This document shows, piece by piece, positions 48,779 through 59,651 of a stretch of DNA of 64,000 nucleotides. The stretch is from Alphaproteobacteria bacterium (lineage in GTDB: Bacteria; Pseudomonadota; Alphaproteobacteria; JAEULC01): positions 1 to 64,000 of the forward strand of contig JAKLKW010000001.1 in assembly GCA_023150455.1 (NCBI GenBank), in the 5' to 3' direction. Within the stretch, counting starts at the first letter, position 1. Every line of letters starts with the position of its first letter. The notes under the pieces were generated by a model. That model was given only the letters and a program-made list of their open reading frames with translations, was not told the DNA's origin and searched no databases. The position numbers and the translations under genes are program-made.

Positions 48779-50344
48779 ATGACGATGAGAACGCTGACAA
48801 CGGCGCTGCTGGCAGGCGCAGCCCTGCTGGCCGCGGCGCCCTTGGGCGAAGCGAAGGCGCAGGGGCAGAAGACGGTGCTGAACTACGGCATGGCGTCCAA
48901 GGACATGGGCCGGCTGGACCCGCACCTGACCGCCACCACGCCGGACAAGGCGCTGCTGCAGATGATCTTCAACGGCCTGGTGCGCTTCAAGCCGGGCTCG
49001 CTCAGCCTGGAGCAGATGGAGCCCGATCTCGCCGAGAAGTGGACGCGGTCTGCCGACGGCAAGGAATGGGTGTTCATGCTGCGCAAGGGCGTGCAGTGCC
49101 ATCGCGGCTACGGCGAGCTGACCTCGGACGACGTGGTCTATTCGCTGAAGCGCGCCTCCGACACCAAGACCTCGTCGTTCGCCAGCGACTACAAGGACAT
49201 CGACAAGGTCGAGGCGCCCGACAAGTACACGGTCAAGATCACGCTGAAGAGCGCGATCCCCAGCCTGCTGCTGTTCGTCGCCAACCTGCACGGCGGCAAC
49301 ATCGTGTGCAAGAAGGCCGCGGTGGAGGCGGGCGAGAACTTCAAGGTCAAGCCGATCGGCACCGGCCCGTTCATGTTCGAGGAATACAAGCCGCAGCAGT
49401 CGGTGACGCTGGTCGCCAACAAGCAGTATTTCCGCGGCGCGCCGAAGCTGGAGCGGATCGTCTATCGCTACATCGAATCCGACGCCAGCCGCGACCTGGC
49501 CTTCGCCTCGGGCGAGCTCGACCTGGTCTACGGCCGCCAGGACGAGACCTGGGTCGAGCGCACCAAGAAGGTGAAGGATGCGGTCGTGGCCGTGATCGAG
49601 CCGGCCGAGCTGTCGTCCATCTACCTGAACACGAAGCACGAGATCCTCAAGGACATCCGCGTGCGCAAGGCGATCGCGCACGCGATCGACCGCAAGGCGA
49701 TGGTGCAGCTCAAGGGGGCTTCGACCGCGCGCGAGGCCAGGTCGATCGTGCCGATCGGCTATCTCGGCCAGGCCGACGACGTGCCGCTGCTGCCGTTCGA
49801 CCTCGAGAAGTCGAAGGCGCTCTTGAAGGAGGCCGGTCACCCGAACGGCTTCACGCTCAAGATCATCCACACCAACCTGTCGGGCATGCTGCCCACCATG
49901 CAGGCCTGGCAGGCGATGCTGAAGAAGGTCGGCATCAATCTCGAGATCGACGTCGTCGAGCACGCCACGTTCCACGCCCAGATCCGCAAGGACCTGAGCC
50001 CGATCGTGCACTACGCGGCGGCGCGGCCGCCCGTGGCGGACATCTACCTGACGCAGTTCTTCCACTCGCGCAGCCAGGTGAACACGCCGACGGCGGTGAC
50101 CAACTTCACGCACTGCAACCAGGCCGATGCCGAGATCGACGCCGCGCGCAGCGAGCCCGACCCGGCCAAGGCCAAGGCGCTGTGGCGCACCGCGCAGATC
50201 AAGCTGATGGAGAACGTCTGCGCCGTGCCCAGCCACGAACAGCTGCAGACCTTCGCCTACAAATCCAACCTGGTGTTCGGCTACGACCTCAAGGGCAGCC
50301 TGAGCCTGGGCCCGCCGATCCTCGAGACGACGCATTTCAAGTGA
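48779..50344 (+). CDS. Peptide-type ABC transporter substrate-binding protein (SBP family 5)
   Basis: Signal peptide, KTVLNYGMASKDMGRLDPHLTATTPDKALLQMIFNGLVRFKPGSL; WVFMLRKGVQCHRGYGELTSDDVVYSLKR. Confidence 0.95.
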   Translation: MTMRTLTTALLAGAALLAAAPLGEAKAQGQKTVLNYGMASKDMGRLDPHLTATTPDKALLQMIFNGLVRFKPGSLSLEQMEPDLAEKWTRSADGKEWVFMLRKGVQCHRGYGELTSDDVVYSLKRASDTKTSSFASDYKDIDKVEAPDKYTVKITLKSAIPSLLLFVANLHGGNIVCKKAAVEAGENFKVKPIGTGPFMFEEYKPQQSVTLVANKQYFRGAPKLERIVYRYIESDASRDLAFASGELDLVYGRQDETWVERTKKVKDAVVAVIEPAELSSIYLNTKHEILKDIRVRKAIAHAIDRKAMVQLKGASTAREARSIVPIGYLGQADDVPLLPFDLEKSKALLKEAGHPNGFTLKIIHTNLSGMLPTMQAWQAMLKKVGINLEIDVVEHATFHAQIRKDLSPIVHYAAARPPVADIYLTQFFHSRSQVNTPTAVTNFTHCNQADAEIDAARSEPDPAKAKALWRTAQIKLMENVCAVPSHEQLQTFAYKSNLVFGYDLKGSLSLGPPILETTHFK

Positions 50345-50364
50345 GATAGGTCCAAGGCAACACG

Positions 50365-50400
50365 CGGGCCGGCGGCAGGTGCGATCCTTCCGCCGGCCCG
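50365..50400 (+). promoter_or_regulatory. Perfect intercistronic stem-loop between SBP and permease genes
   Basis: CGGGCCGGCGG (50365-50375), 14-nt loop, CCGCCGGCCCG (50390-50400), followed by palindrome CGTTCCGCGGAACG (50404-50417). Confidence 0.6.
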
Positions 50401-50425
50401 TGCCGTTCCGCGGAACGCCGCAGCG

Positions 50426-51367
50426 ATGCTGCAATACCTGATCAAGCGCCTGCTGTACGCCGTCCCGACGCTGCTGGCCGTGCTGACCGTCGTCTTCTTC
50501 GTCGCGCGGGTGCTGCCGGGCGACCCGGCGCAGGTGATGCTCGGCGAGCAGGCGGGGGCCGAGGCGATCCAGGCCCTGCGCGTCCGGCTCGGTCTCGACC
50601 GGCCACTGGTCGAGCAGTACGTCGATTTCATGCAAGGCGCGCTCAGCGGCGACTGGGGCACGTCGCTGGTGACGGGACGCTCCGTGCTGGGCGAGGTGCT
50701 GAACGTCATCCCCTTCACGATCGAGCTGACGCTGGCCTCGATCCTGCTGGGCGCGCTCATCGGCGTGCCGCTCGGCGCGTGGTCCGCGCTCCATCGCAAC
50801 AGCCTGGTCGACTACGCGACACGCATCGGATCGCTGTTCGGCCTGTCGTTCCCGGCCTTCGTCATGGCGATCATGCTGCTGCTGGCCTTCGCGATCCAGC
50901 TCGACTGGTTTCCGGTGATCAGCTCGGGCGGCGGCGGCTCGGTGTCCGAGCGGCTGCTGCACCTCGCGCTGCCCGCGGTCAATCTCGGCATCATCATGGC
51001 CGCCTACATCACGCGCGTGACGCGCTCCTCGATGCTCGAGGTGCTGGGCGAGGACTACGTGCGCACGGCGCGCGCCAAGGGCGTGCCGCATCGGGCCGTG
51101 GTCTGGCAGCACTGCCTGCGCAACGCGCTGATCCCGGTCGTCACCGTCGTCGGCCTTTATCTCGGCATCCTGATCGGCAATTCGGTGCTGACCGAGATCG
51201 TGTTCAACCGGCCGGGCCTCGGCAAGCTGATCGTCGGCGCGCTGACGCAGCGCGACTACACGATGCTGCAGGGGCTCATGGTGGTCTACACCTTCATCAT
51301 CGTGGTGGTGAACCTGCTGACCGACCTGACCTACGGCTTCATCGATCCGCGGGTGAAGTACCAGTGA
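50426..51367 (+). CDS. Dipeptide ABC transporter permease, DppB-like
   Basis: FVARVLPGDPAQVMLGEQAGAEAIQALRVRLGLDRPLVEQYVDFMQGALSGDWGTSL; YVRTARAKGVPHRAVVWQHCLRNALIPVVTVVGL. Confidence 0.95.
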   Translation: MLQYLIKRLLYAVPTLLAVLTVVFFVARVLPGDPAQVMLGEQAGAEAIQALRVRLGLDRPLVEQYVDFMQGALSGDWGTSLVTGRSVLGEVLNVIPFTIELTLASILLGALIGVPLGAWSALHRNSLVDYATRIGSLFGLSFPAFVMAIMLLLAFAIQLDWFPVISSGGGGSVSERLLHLALPAVNLGIIMAAYITRVTRSSMLEVLGEDYVRTARAKGVPHRAVVWQHCLRNALIPVVTVVGLYLGILIGNSVLTEIVFNRPGLGKLIVGALTQRDYTMLQGLMVVYTFIIVVVNLLTDLTYGFIDPRVKYQ

Positions 51368-52252
51368 GCGCCGTGACCGGCGATATGGCCGCCGCTCCGC
51401 CGCGCGCCAATCGCGCCCTGCGGCAGCTGCTGGCCGCGTTCAACACGAACAAGACCTCGTGGGTCGGGCTCGCGACTTTCGCGGTCGTCGTGGCGATTGC
51501 GATCCTCGCCCCGGTGCTCGCGACGCACGACCCGATCGAGCAGAACATCCTCGAGAAGCTTAAGGGCCCGTCGGCGGAATTCATCCTCGGCACCGACGGC
51601 TTCGGGCGGGACATCTGGTCGCGCCTGGTCTACGGCGCGCGCCTCAGCTTGTGGATCGGCGGCGTGTCGATCCTGATCGCGATGGTGGTCGGCTCGCTGA
51701 TCGGCATGGTGGCGGGATACTTCGGCGGGCGGCTGGACATCGCCATCATGCAGGTGATGGACGTGCTGCTGTCCTTCCCCTCGCTGATCCTGGGCCTGAT
51801 GGTGGTGGCGATGATGGGGCCGAGCGTCGGCAACCTGATCTTCGCCATCGCGCTCACGGCGATCCCGCCCTTCGCCCGCATCGCCCGCGCGCCGACGGTC
51901 AGCGTCAAGGAGCGCGACTACATCGAGGCCTGCCGGGCGCTCGGCTACTCGCACCCGCGCATCATGGCCGTGCACATCCTGCCCAACATCTTCCCCGAGA
52001 TCCTGGTGATGGGCAGCCTGTGGCTCGCCACCGCCATCCGCGTCGAGGCCAGCTTGAGCTTCATCGGGCTTGGCGTGCGGCCGCCGACGCCGACCTGGGG
52101 CGGCATGATCCGCGAGGGCTTCGAGAACATACTGGACACCTGGTGGCTGTCGATGGCGCCGTCGGTCGCCATCCTGGTCGTCGTCTTCGCCCTCAACATG
52201 ATCGGCGACGGGCTGCGCGACTTCGTCGATCCCAAGCTCAAGGGGGAGCGCG

Positions 52253-52260
<8 letters not shown>
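51364..52260 (+). CDS. Dipeptide ABC transporter permease, DppC-like
   Basis: GTG start overlaps the previous stop. FILGTDGFGRDIWSRLVYGARLSLWIGGVSILIAMVVGSLIGMVAGYFGG; FIGLGVRPPTPTWGGMIREGFENI. Confidence 0.95.
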
Positions 52261-54212
<1,952 letters not shown>

Positions 54213-54216
<4 letters not shown>

Positions 54217-54449
54217 CGACCCGTCTCGTGCGGCCGATTGGTGCCGGCGCCCGAAGCCCATTCGATGTGGAAGCGGCTGCCGCGCTTGCGGCCCTGAACC
54301 AGGACCTGCGACTGCTCGCCCGACCAGCGCGCAAAGACGATGACCTTGCGAATGGCGGCCTCCGGGTCGTCGAAGGGCGCGGAGAAGCGGTCGTTGTGCT
54401 TGATCCGCCAGGCGCCGTCGTGCTTCAGCACGTAGAAGCGATGGCCCAT
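54213..54449 (-). CDS. DUF2188-like small protein
   Basis: 78 aa: MGHRFYVLKHDGAWRIKHNDRFSAPFDDPEAAIRKVIVFARWSGEQSQVLVQGRKRGSRFHIEW; shares CTAG stop overlap with dppF. Confidence 0.72.
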
Positions 54450-54594
54450 TCCGTCCCTCCTGGAACGAACTCCTCGGAACTCCTTCGCGCCGACATACGC
54501 CCGCTTGATGGCCGATTCCAGGGGCGATTCTACGCTCGCCGGACGGTTTCTGTGGAAAATCCGGTTGCAGTGCGGCGTGCCGCGCTGCGCTGCG

Positions 54595-55653
54595 TCATGA
54601 CGGGTGAATGACGCCCTTGCCGTCGCTCTGGCGATCGAACAGGCGATAGGCTTCCTCGGCCTGGTCGAGCGTCCAGCGGTGGGTGAACAGCCGGTCGACC
54701 GCGATGCCGCGATCGGCGATGTACTGGGCGCACTCCGCCTGGCCGACCGACGAGAAGGTCCAGGAGCCGATCAGCGTGACCTGCCGGCGCAGCAGATCGT
54801 TGCTGACGTCGAGCGTGACGGTGTCGCCCTCGCCGACGAAGCAGGCCTTGCCCCAGGTGCGCACGCAGCGCACGGCCTCGGCCCGCGCCTGCGGCGACGA
54901 CGAGGCATCGAGCGACAGGTGCGCGCCGCGCCCGTGCGTCAGGTCGCGGATGGCCTGCACCACGTTGTTGGTGGTTTTCGGGTTCAGCAGCACGTCGGCG
55001 CCGAATTCCTTGGCGCGGGCAAGGCGCTGGTCGTTGGTGTCGAGCGCGATGACGCGCGCGCCCATGGCAGCGGCCAGCATCGTCGCCGACAGCCCGACCG
55101 GGCCCTGGCCGAACACGGCGATCGTGTGGTGGCCTTGCAGGCCGAGCCGCTGCAGCGCGCCCCAGGCCGTGCCGGTGCCGCACGAGATCGCCGCGCCCGC
55201 GTCGAAGCCGAGCTGCTCGGGCAGCGGCACGAGCGTGCGCGCCGGGCATTTCATGTAGCGCGCATGCGCCCCGTGGCCGGTCACGCCATAGACCTCGGCC
55301 ACGCCCTCGACGCAGAGCTGCATCCAGCCGGTGGAGCAATGCGGGCAGACGCCGCAGCCGCGGTAGTGGTGCTGCATGACGCGCATGCCCGGCCGCGCCT
55401 GGTTCGCCGGCACCCCGGCCCCGACCGCCGCCACCACGCCGCAGGGCTCGTGCCCGGCGATGACCGGCCCCTTGCCGCCGCCGAGGCCGAGCGACGCCGC
55501 GCCGGACGACGCGCTGGCGCGGTAGAACTTCAAGTCGCTGCCGCACATGCCCGAGGCCTTGATCTCGAGCACGACTTCGCCGGGCCCCGGCGTCGGATCG
55601 GGAAACTCCCTGAGCTCGATCCGGCGCTCGCCGGGAAACACCACGCCCTTCAT
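54595..55653 (-). CDS. Zinc-dependent alcohol dehydrogenase (MDR family)
   Basis: IKASGMCGSDLKFYRA; VIAGHEPCGVVAAVG; CRGCGVCPHCSTGW-like structural zinc region; VAVFGQGPVGLSATMLAAAMGARVIALDT-like Rossmann motif. Confidence 0.94.
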   Translation of the reverse strand: MKGVVFPGERRIELREFPDPTPGPGEVVLEIKASGMCGSDLKFYRASASSGAASLGLGGGKGPVIAGHEPCGVVAAVGAGVPANQARPGMRVMQHHYRGCGVCPHCSTGWMQLCVEGVAEVYGVTGHGAHARYMKCPARTLVPLPEQLGFDAGAAISCGTGTAWGALQRLGLQGHHTIAVFGQGPVGLSATMLAAAMGARVIALDTNDQRLARAKEFGADVLLNPKTTNNVVQAIRDLTHGRGAHLSLDASSSPQARAEAVRCVRTWGKACFVGEGDTVTLDVSNDLLRRQVTLIGSWTFSSVGQAECAQYIADRGIAVDRLFTHRWTLDQAEEAYRLFDRQSDGKGVIHPS

Positions 55654-55750
55654 CGCCTCCCCCCAACCGTTCGCCTTGTATGGCCGCAGATTGAAAGGTC
55701 GCGCCGGCTGGCGTCAAGCCGTGGGCCGGGGGACAGGTGCGGGGATAGCG

Positions 55751-56319
55751 CTGGTCCAGCTCGTCGATCAGGCGCTCGGCCGCGTCGCGGTCGACGGCGC
55801 GACCGTCATGCTCGGGTTCCGCGCCAAGGGCGGCAAGGCACACCATGTCGCGCTGCGCGACCCCCGCATCGCGCGCATCGTCCGGTCCTGCCGCGGTCTG
55901 CCCGGCCAGCGCCTGTTCCGCTGTTTCGACGAGACCGGCGAATGCCATCCGATCTACCCGCAGGACGTCAACGACTACCTCGAGGCGGCCACGGGACTGA
56001 TTTCACGGCCAAGGACTTCCGCACCTGGTCGGCCACGCTGCCGGCGACGACGCTGCTCGAGCGCGAGGCGCCGCCCCGGGGCACGGCCGCGGCCAGGCGG
56101 ACGATCAATCGCTGCATCGGCACGGTTGCCGCGGCCCTGGGAAATACGCCGGCGGTCTGCCGCAAGTCCCATGTCCATCCCGGAGTGTTCTCGGCCTTCG
56201 TCGATGGCAGGCTGAAGGGTGCGCGTCCGTGCCGGATCGCCGCCAAGATCGCCGTGCAGCCCGCGGACATCGTGCGCGCGCGTCAGTCGCTCCTGCGGCT
56301 CGCCGCCGCCGCGCCGTGA
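55751..56319 (+). pseudogene. Degraded DNA topoisomerase IB (poxvirus/bacterial type), 5'-truncated and frameshifted
   Basis: Frame A: VDGATVMLGFRAKGGKAHHVALRDPRIARIVRSCRGLPGQRLFRCFDETGECHPIYPQDVNDYLEAATG. Frame B: TDFTAKDFRTWSATLPATTLLEREAPPRGTAAARRTINRCIGTVAAALGNTPAVCRKSHVHPGVFSAFVDG. Confidence 0.82.
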
Positions 56320-56411
56320 TCGATTCGGGGCGCCGCGAACGGGTCAACGCGGCGCATGCGGGGAACGTGCCCCTACCGGCGCCCGTTTTGGACGAACGGC
56401 ATGGTCCTGCA

Positions 56412-56777
56412 ATGGAGGTTTCGATGGCGGCGCGCGGCGACAAGGCCAAGCGGTCAGGCACAAGGCGTGGCGCGGGGCGCGGCGCGGGCACGGCACGCCC
56501 GAGCGGCCTGCCGCCCGATCCGCAGGACCTCGGTCGGCCGATGACACCGGACGAGAAGATCGACGAGGCGTCGCTCGAGAGCATGGTCGCAAGCGACCCG
56601 CCGGCGCGGCCCATGAGCACCGGAGCGCCGCCGCGGCGCAAGGGGCCGGCACAGCCCGGCGACGAGACGATCGAGCGCCGCGAACGCGAGCTGTGGGAAG
56701 CCGACGGCCGCCCGGCCGGGCGCGACGAGGACTACTGGCGTCGCGCGGCGAACGAGATCCGGCCGCGTCACCCATGA
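56412..56777 (+). CDS. DUF2934-like small basic/hydrophilic protein
   Basis: C-terminus ETIERRERELWEADGRPAGRDEDYWRRAANEI resembles DUF2934; start 56412 or 56424. Confidence 0.6.
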   Translation: MEVSMAARGDKAKRSGTRRGAGRGAGTARPSGLPPDPQDLGRPMTPDEKIDEASLESMVASDPPARPMSTGAPPRRKGPAQPGDETIERRERELWEADGRPAGRDEDYWRRAANEIRPRHP

Positions 56778-56860
56778 CGACCGGCCGGCGCGAGGACGAG
56801 CGACCCTCGTCCTGCACGATCGAGCAGCTCTGAAGCCCGCGGGTCGGGGGCAGCGCCCGG

Positions 56861-57073
56861 CTAGAACCCCCGCGCGACGGTCTGCGCCAACAGCCCGATG
56901 CCGCCGCCGCCGAGCAGGCCGATCAGGAACCCGACCAGCGACGACCGCGCGCCGCCGCGCCGCGGCCTCGGCGGGCCGAACCAGGAGATCGGCTCGGCGT
57001 CATGGATGTGCGGCGCGAGACGGTGCGCGTCGGGCACACCCCAACATGTGTGCGAAACGGTACGGCGACCCAT
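56861..57073 (-). CDS. Small hypothetical protein with one C-terminal TM helix
   Basis: 70 aa: ...GGARSSLVGFLIGLLGGGGIGLLAQTVARGF. Confidence 0.45.
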   Translation of the reverse strand: MGRRTVSHTCWGVPDAHRLAPHIHDAEPISWFGPPRPRRGGARSSLVGFLIGLLGGGGIGLLAQTVARGF

Positions 57074-57352
57074 CGAGAGCATGGCTGTTTGCCTCGTGCA
57101 TGCGGACGACAAGCGGAAGGACAAGAGACAAATGCGGAATATCACCTTGGGGTTCCCGCTGACGGCGTGATCACCCCGAGGCGCGCTACCTTGTGGAGGG
57201 ACCCGCACCTATCTTTGTGGGTTTGGGCGGTCTACTCTTTGCCGCGCATCGGTCGCGGGCTCGGGGGCGGGCCTGCGAGGGAAAGGGGGTCGGTCGACCC
57301 CGGCCGAGCAGGGCCAGGTAGAGGGGAGGGGCATGACTCCCGGGGCGGGGCG

Positions 57353-59119
57353 ATGAAGCGGGTCGAGTCCGAGCTGCTGCAACCAACCGTCGAGGAGCGG
57401 TTCCGGCTGCTGGCCGACGCGGCGCCGGTCATGGTCTGGGTCAGCGGGCCGGACAGGCTGCGCTCGTGGTTCAATCAGTTCTGGCTGGCGTTCCGCGGTC
57501 GCACGATGGAGGAGGAGCTCGGCGACGGCTGGTCCGAAGGCGTGCACCCCGAGGATCACGACCGCTGCGTCGCGACCTACGCGACCGCCTTCGAGCGCCG
57601 GGCGCGCTTCGAGATGGACTACCGCCTGCGCCGTTCCGACGGCCAGTTCCGCTGGGTGCTCGACCGCGGCGTTCCGCATTTCGATGCGGCCGGCCGGTTC
57701 GCGGGCTACGTCGGCAGCTGCATCGACATCCACGAGCGGCGCGAGGCCGAGCAGCGGGCGAAAGCGAGCGAGCAGCGCCTGGCGCTGGCGCTGGCGCAGC
57801 TGGAGCTCGTGCTCGAGGCGACGGGCACGGGCACCTGGGAGACCGACCTGCTCACGGGCCGCACCATGCGCTCGGAAGTGCAGACCAGGCTGTTCGGCCT
57901 GAAGCCGAGTCCGAGCCCCGAGCGCTGGGAGGACGGCTTCGATCGCGTCCATCCCGAGGACCAGCCGGAGTTCCGCGCGATCTTCGAGGCGGCCCGCCGC
58001 GGCGAGATCGAACGGTTCGAGCAGGAATGCCGCGTCGTCTGGCCGAGCGGCGAGCTCAGGTGGCTGCACCGGCGCGGCATCGTGGTCCGCGAAGCCGACG
58101 GCCAGCCGCGCTGGATCCGCGGCGTCGCGCTCGACGTCACCGAGCGCAAGCGCTCGGAGGAGGCGAACGGTCACCTGGCGGCGATCGTGGCGTCGTCCAA
58201 CGACGCCATCATGAGCCTGACGCTCGAGGGCCGGATCATGTCGTGGAATCCGGCGGCCGAACGGCTGTTCGGCCACGGCGGCGACGAGATGCACGGCCGG
58301 CTCCTGGCGAGCCTGGTTCCCGAGGACAGCGTCGCGGCGGTGACCGAGCGGATCGCCGCGGTGCGCGCCGGCGACAGCACGCGCCTGGAGACGACGTTCC
58401 GGCACCAGAGCGGCGAGCCGGTCGCGGTCGCGCTTTCCGCCGCGCCGGTGCGCGCCTCGGCCGGGACGGTCTTCGCCATCTCGGTGGTGGCGCGCGACAT
58501 CGGCGCGAGCAAGCGCCAGGAGGAGCGCCGCAATGTCCTGATCCAGGAACTCAATCACCGCGTCAAGAACACCCTGTCGATCCTGCAGTCGATCGCGATG
58601 CAGACCTTGAAGGGCGTCGATGCTGCGAAGCGGCAGGACTTCCTGTCGCGGCTGATGGCGCTGTCGCGCTGCCACGATCTCCTGACCGATACGGCCTGGG
58701 AGAACGCCGAGCTCGGCGCGCTCCTGCTGCGGACGCTCGCGCCCTACCGTTCGGACCGGGCGTCGGAGCGGCTCGCCTTGAACGGACCGCTCGTGCGCCT
58801 GCCGCCGAGCACGGCGCTGTCCCTCGCGCTGGCGCTGCACGAGCTTGCGACCAACGCGGTCAAGTACGGCGCCTTGTCGGTGCCGGCCGGCCGGGTCGCG
58901 GTCGACTGGCAGATAGAGCCGCGCGAGTCCGGCCAGGCCCTGCGCATCAACTGGCGGGAGCACGACGGGCCGCCGGTCGTGCCGCCGCAGGAACACGGGT
59001 TCGGGTCGCGCCTGCTGCGGGGCCTCGGCACGCAGGCCGGCGCGTCGGTGCAGCACGAGTTCCGGCCGGACGGCGTGGTATGCGCGATCGCGCTGCCGCT
59101 CAAGCGGGAGAAACCCTAG
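57353..59119 (+). CDS. Multi-PAS sensor histidine kinase, HWE family
   Basis: Three PAS/PAC units (FRLLADAAPVMVWVS...; VLEATGTGTWETDLLTG...; IVASSNDAIMSLTLEGRIMSWNPAAERLFG); ELNHRVKNTLSILQSIAMQTL H-box; INWREHDGPPV. Confidence 0.93.
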   Translation: MKRVESELLQPTVEERFRLLADAAPVMVWVSGPDRLRSWFNQFWLAFRGRTMEEELGDGWSEGVHPEDHDRCVATYATAFERRARFEMDYRLRRSDGQFRWVLDRGVPHFDAAGRFAGYVGSCIDIHERREAEQRAKASEQRLALALAQLELVLEATGTGTWETDLLTGRTMRSEVQTRLFGLKPSPSPERWEDGFDRVHPEDQPEFRAIFEAARRGEIERFEQECRVVWPSGELRWLHRRGIVVREADGQPRWIRGVALDVTERKRSEEANGHLAAIVASSNDAIMSLTLEGRIMSWNPAAERLFGHGGDEMHGRLLASLVPEDSVAAVTERIAAVRAGDSTRLETTFRHQSGEPVAVALSAAPVRASAGTVFAISVVARDIGASKRQEERRNVLIQELNHRVKNTLSILQSIAMQTLKGVDAAKRQDFLSRLMALSRCHDLLTDTAWENAELGALLLRTLAPYRSDRASERLALNGPLVRLPPSTALSLALALHELATNAVKYGALSVPAGRVAVDWQIEPRESGQALRINWREHDGPPVVPPQEHGFGSRLLRGLGTQAGASVQHEFRPDGVVCAIALPLKREKP

Positions 59120-59219
59120 CGGCACCGTGCCGGCGAAGGGGCGGCCGGCGAGGCGGGGCAATGAGCATCGGACAACCGGGGGCGAGCGCGACCGGTCGCG
59201 CGGAGAGGGGACGAAGCGG

Positions 59220-59588
59220 ATGTTGATCGATTGGGAGAAGGTTCCGGTCGTCGCGGGCATGCGGGCGGGATCGACGCGCCGTGGCGTATGCGGCGACAAG
59301 ATGTCGGCGGTCCTGGTCACCACGACGCCCGATGCGAAGTTCGACGGCAAGACCCACTGGCACGACAACGAGCAGATGCTGATCGTGGTCTCAGGCAGCA
59401 TCACACTCAAGATCGACGACCGGACCGTCGAGGCGAAGCCCGGCGACCTCGTGTTCTTCCCGCCGGGTTGCCGCCACGCCGCCATCGGCGTGGGTCCCGA
59501 GGGCTGCGTCTACTACGAGCTGTTCGCGCCGGCGCGCCCGGACCAGCTGCCGGGCTGGGTCGGGCGATCGGTGCTGCGGTTCGACTAG
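59220..59588 (+). CDS. Cupin domain protein
   Basis: THWHDNEQMLIVVSGSITLKIDDRTVEAKPGDLVFFPPGCRHAAIGVGPEGCVYYELFAP. Confidence 0.9.
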   Translation: MLIDWEKVPVVAGMRAGSTRRGVCGDKMSAVLVTTTPDAKFDGKTHWHDNEQMLIVVSGSITLKIDDRTVEAKPGDLVFFPPGCRHAAIGVGPEGCVYYELFAPARPDQLPGWVGRSVLRFD

Positions 59589-59651
59589 GAAGGCGCCGCC
59601 ACGATATCGGCCGGCCGCGCCTGCTGGGGCGCGGCCGGCGGATCGCGGTAG

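Noticed and set aside
48185-51112. 975-aa - strand ORF
   Set aside because: Antisense shadow of SBP and permease genes; composition typical of a non-coding frame in GC-rich DNA.
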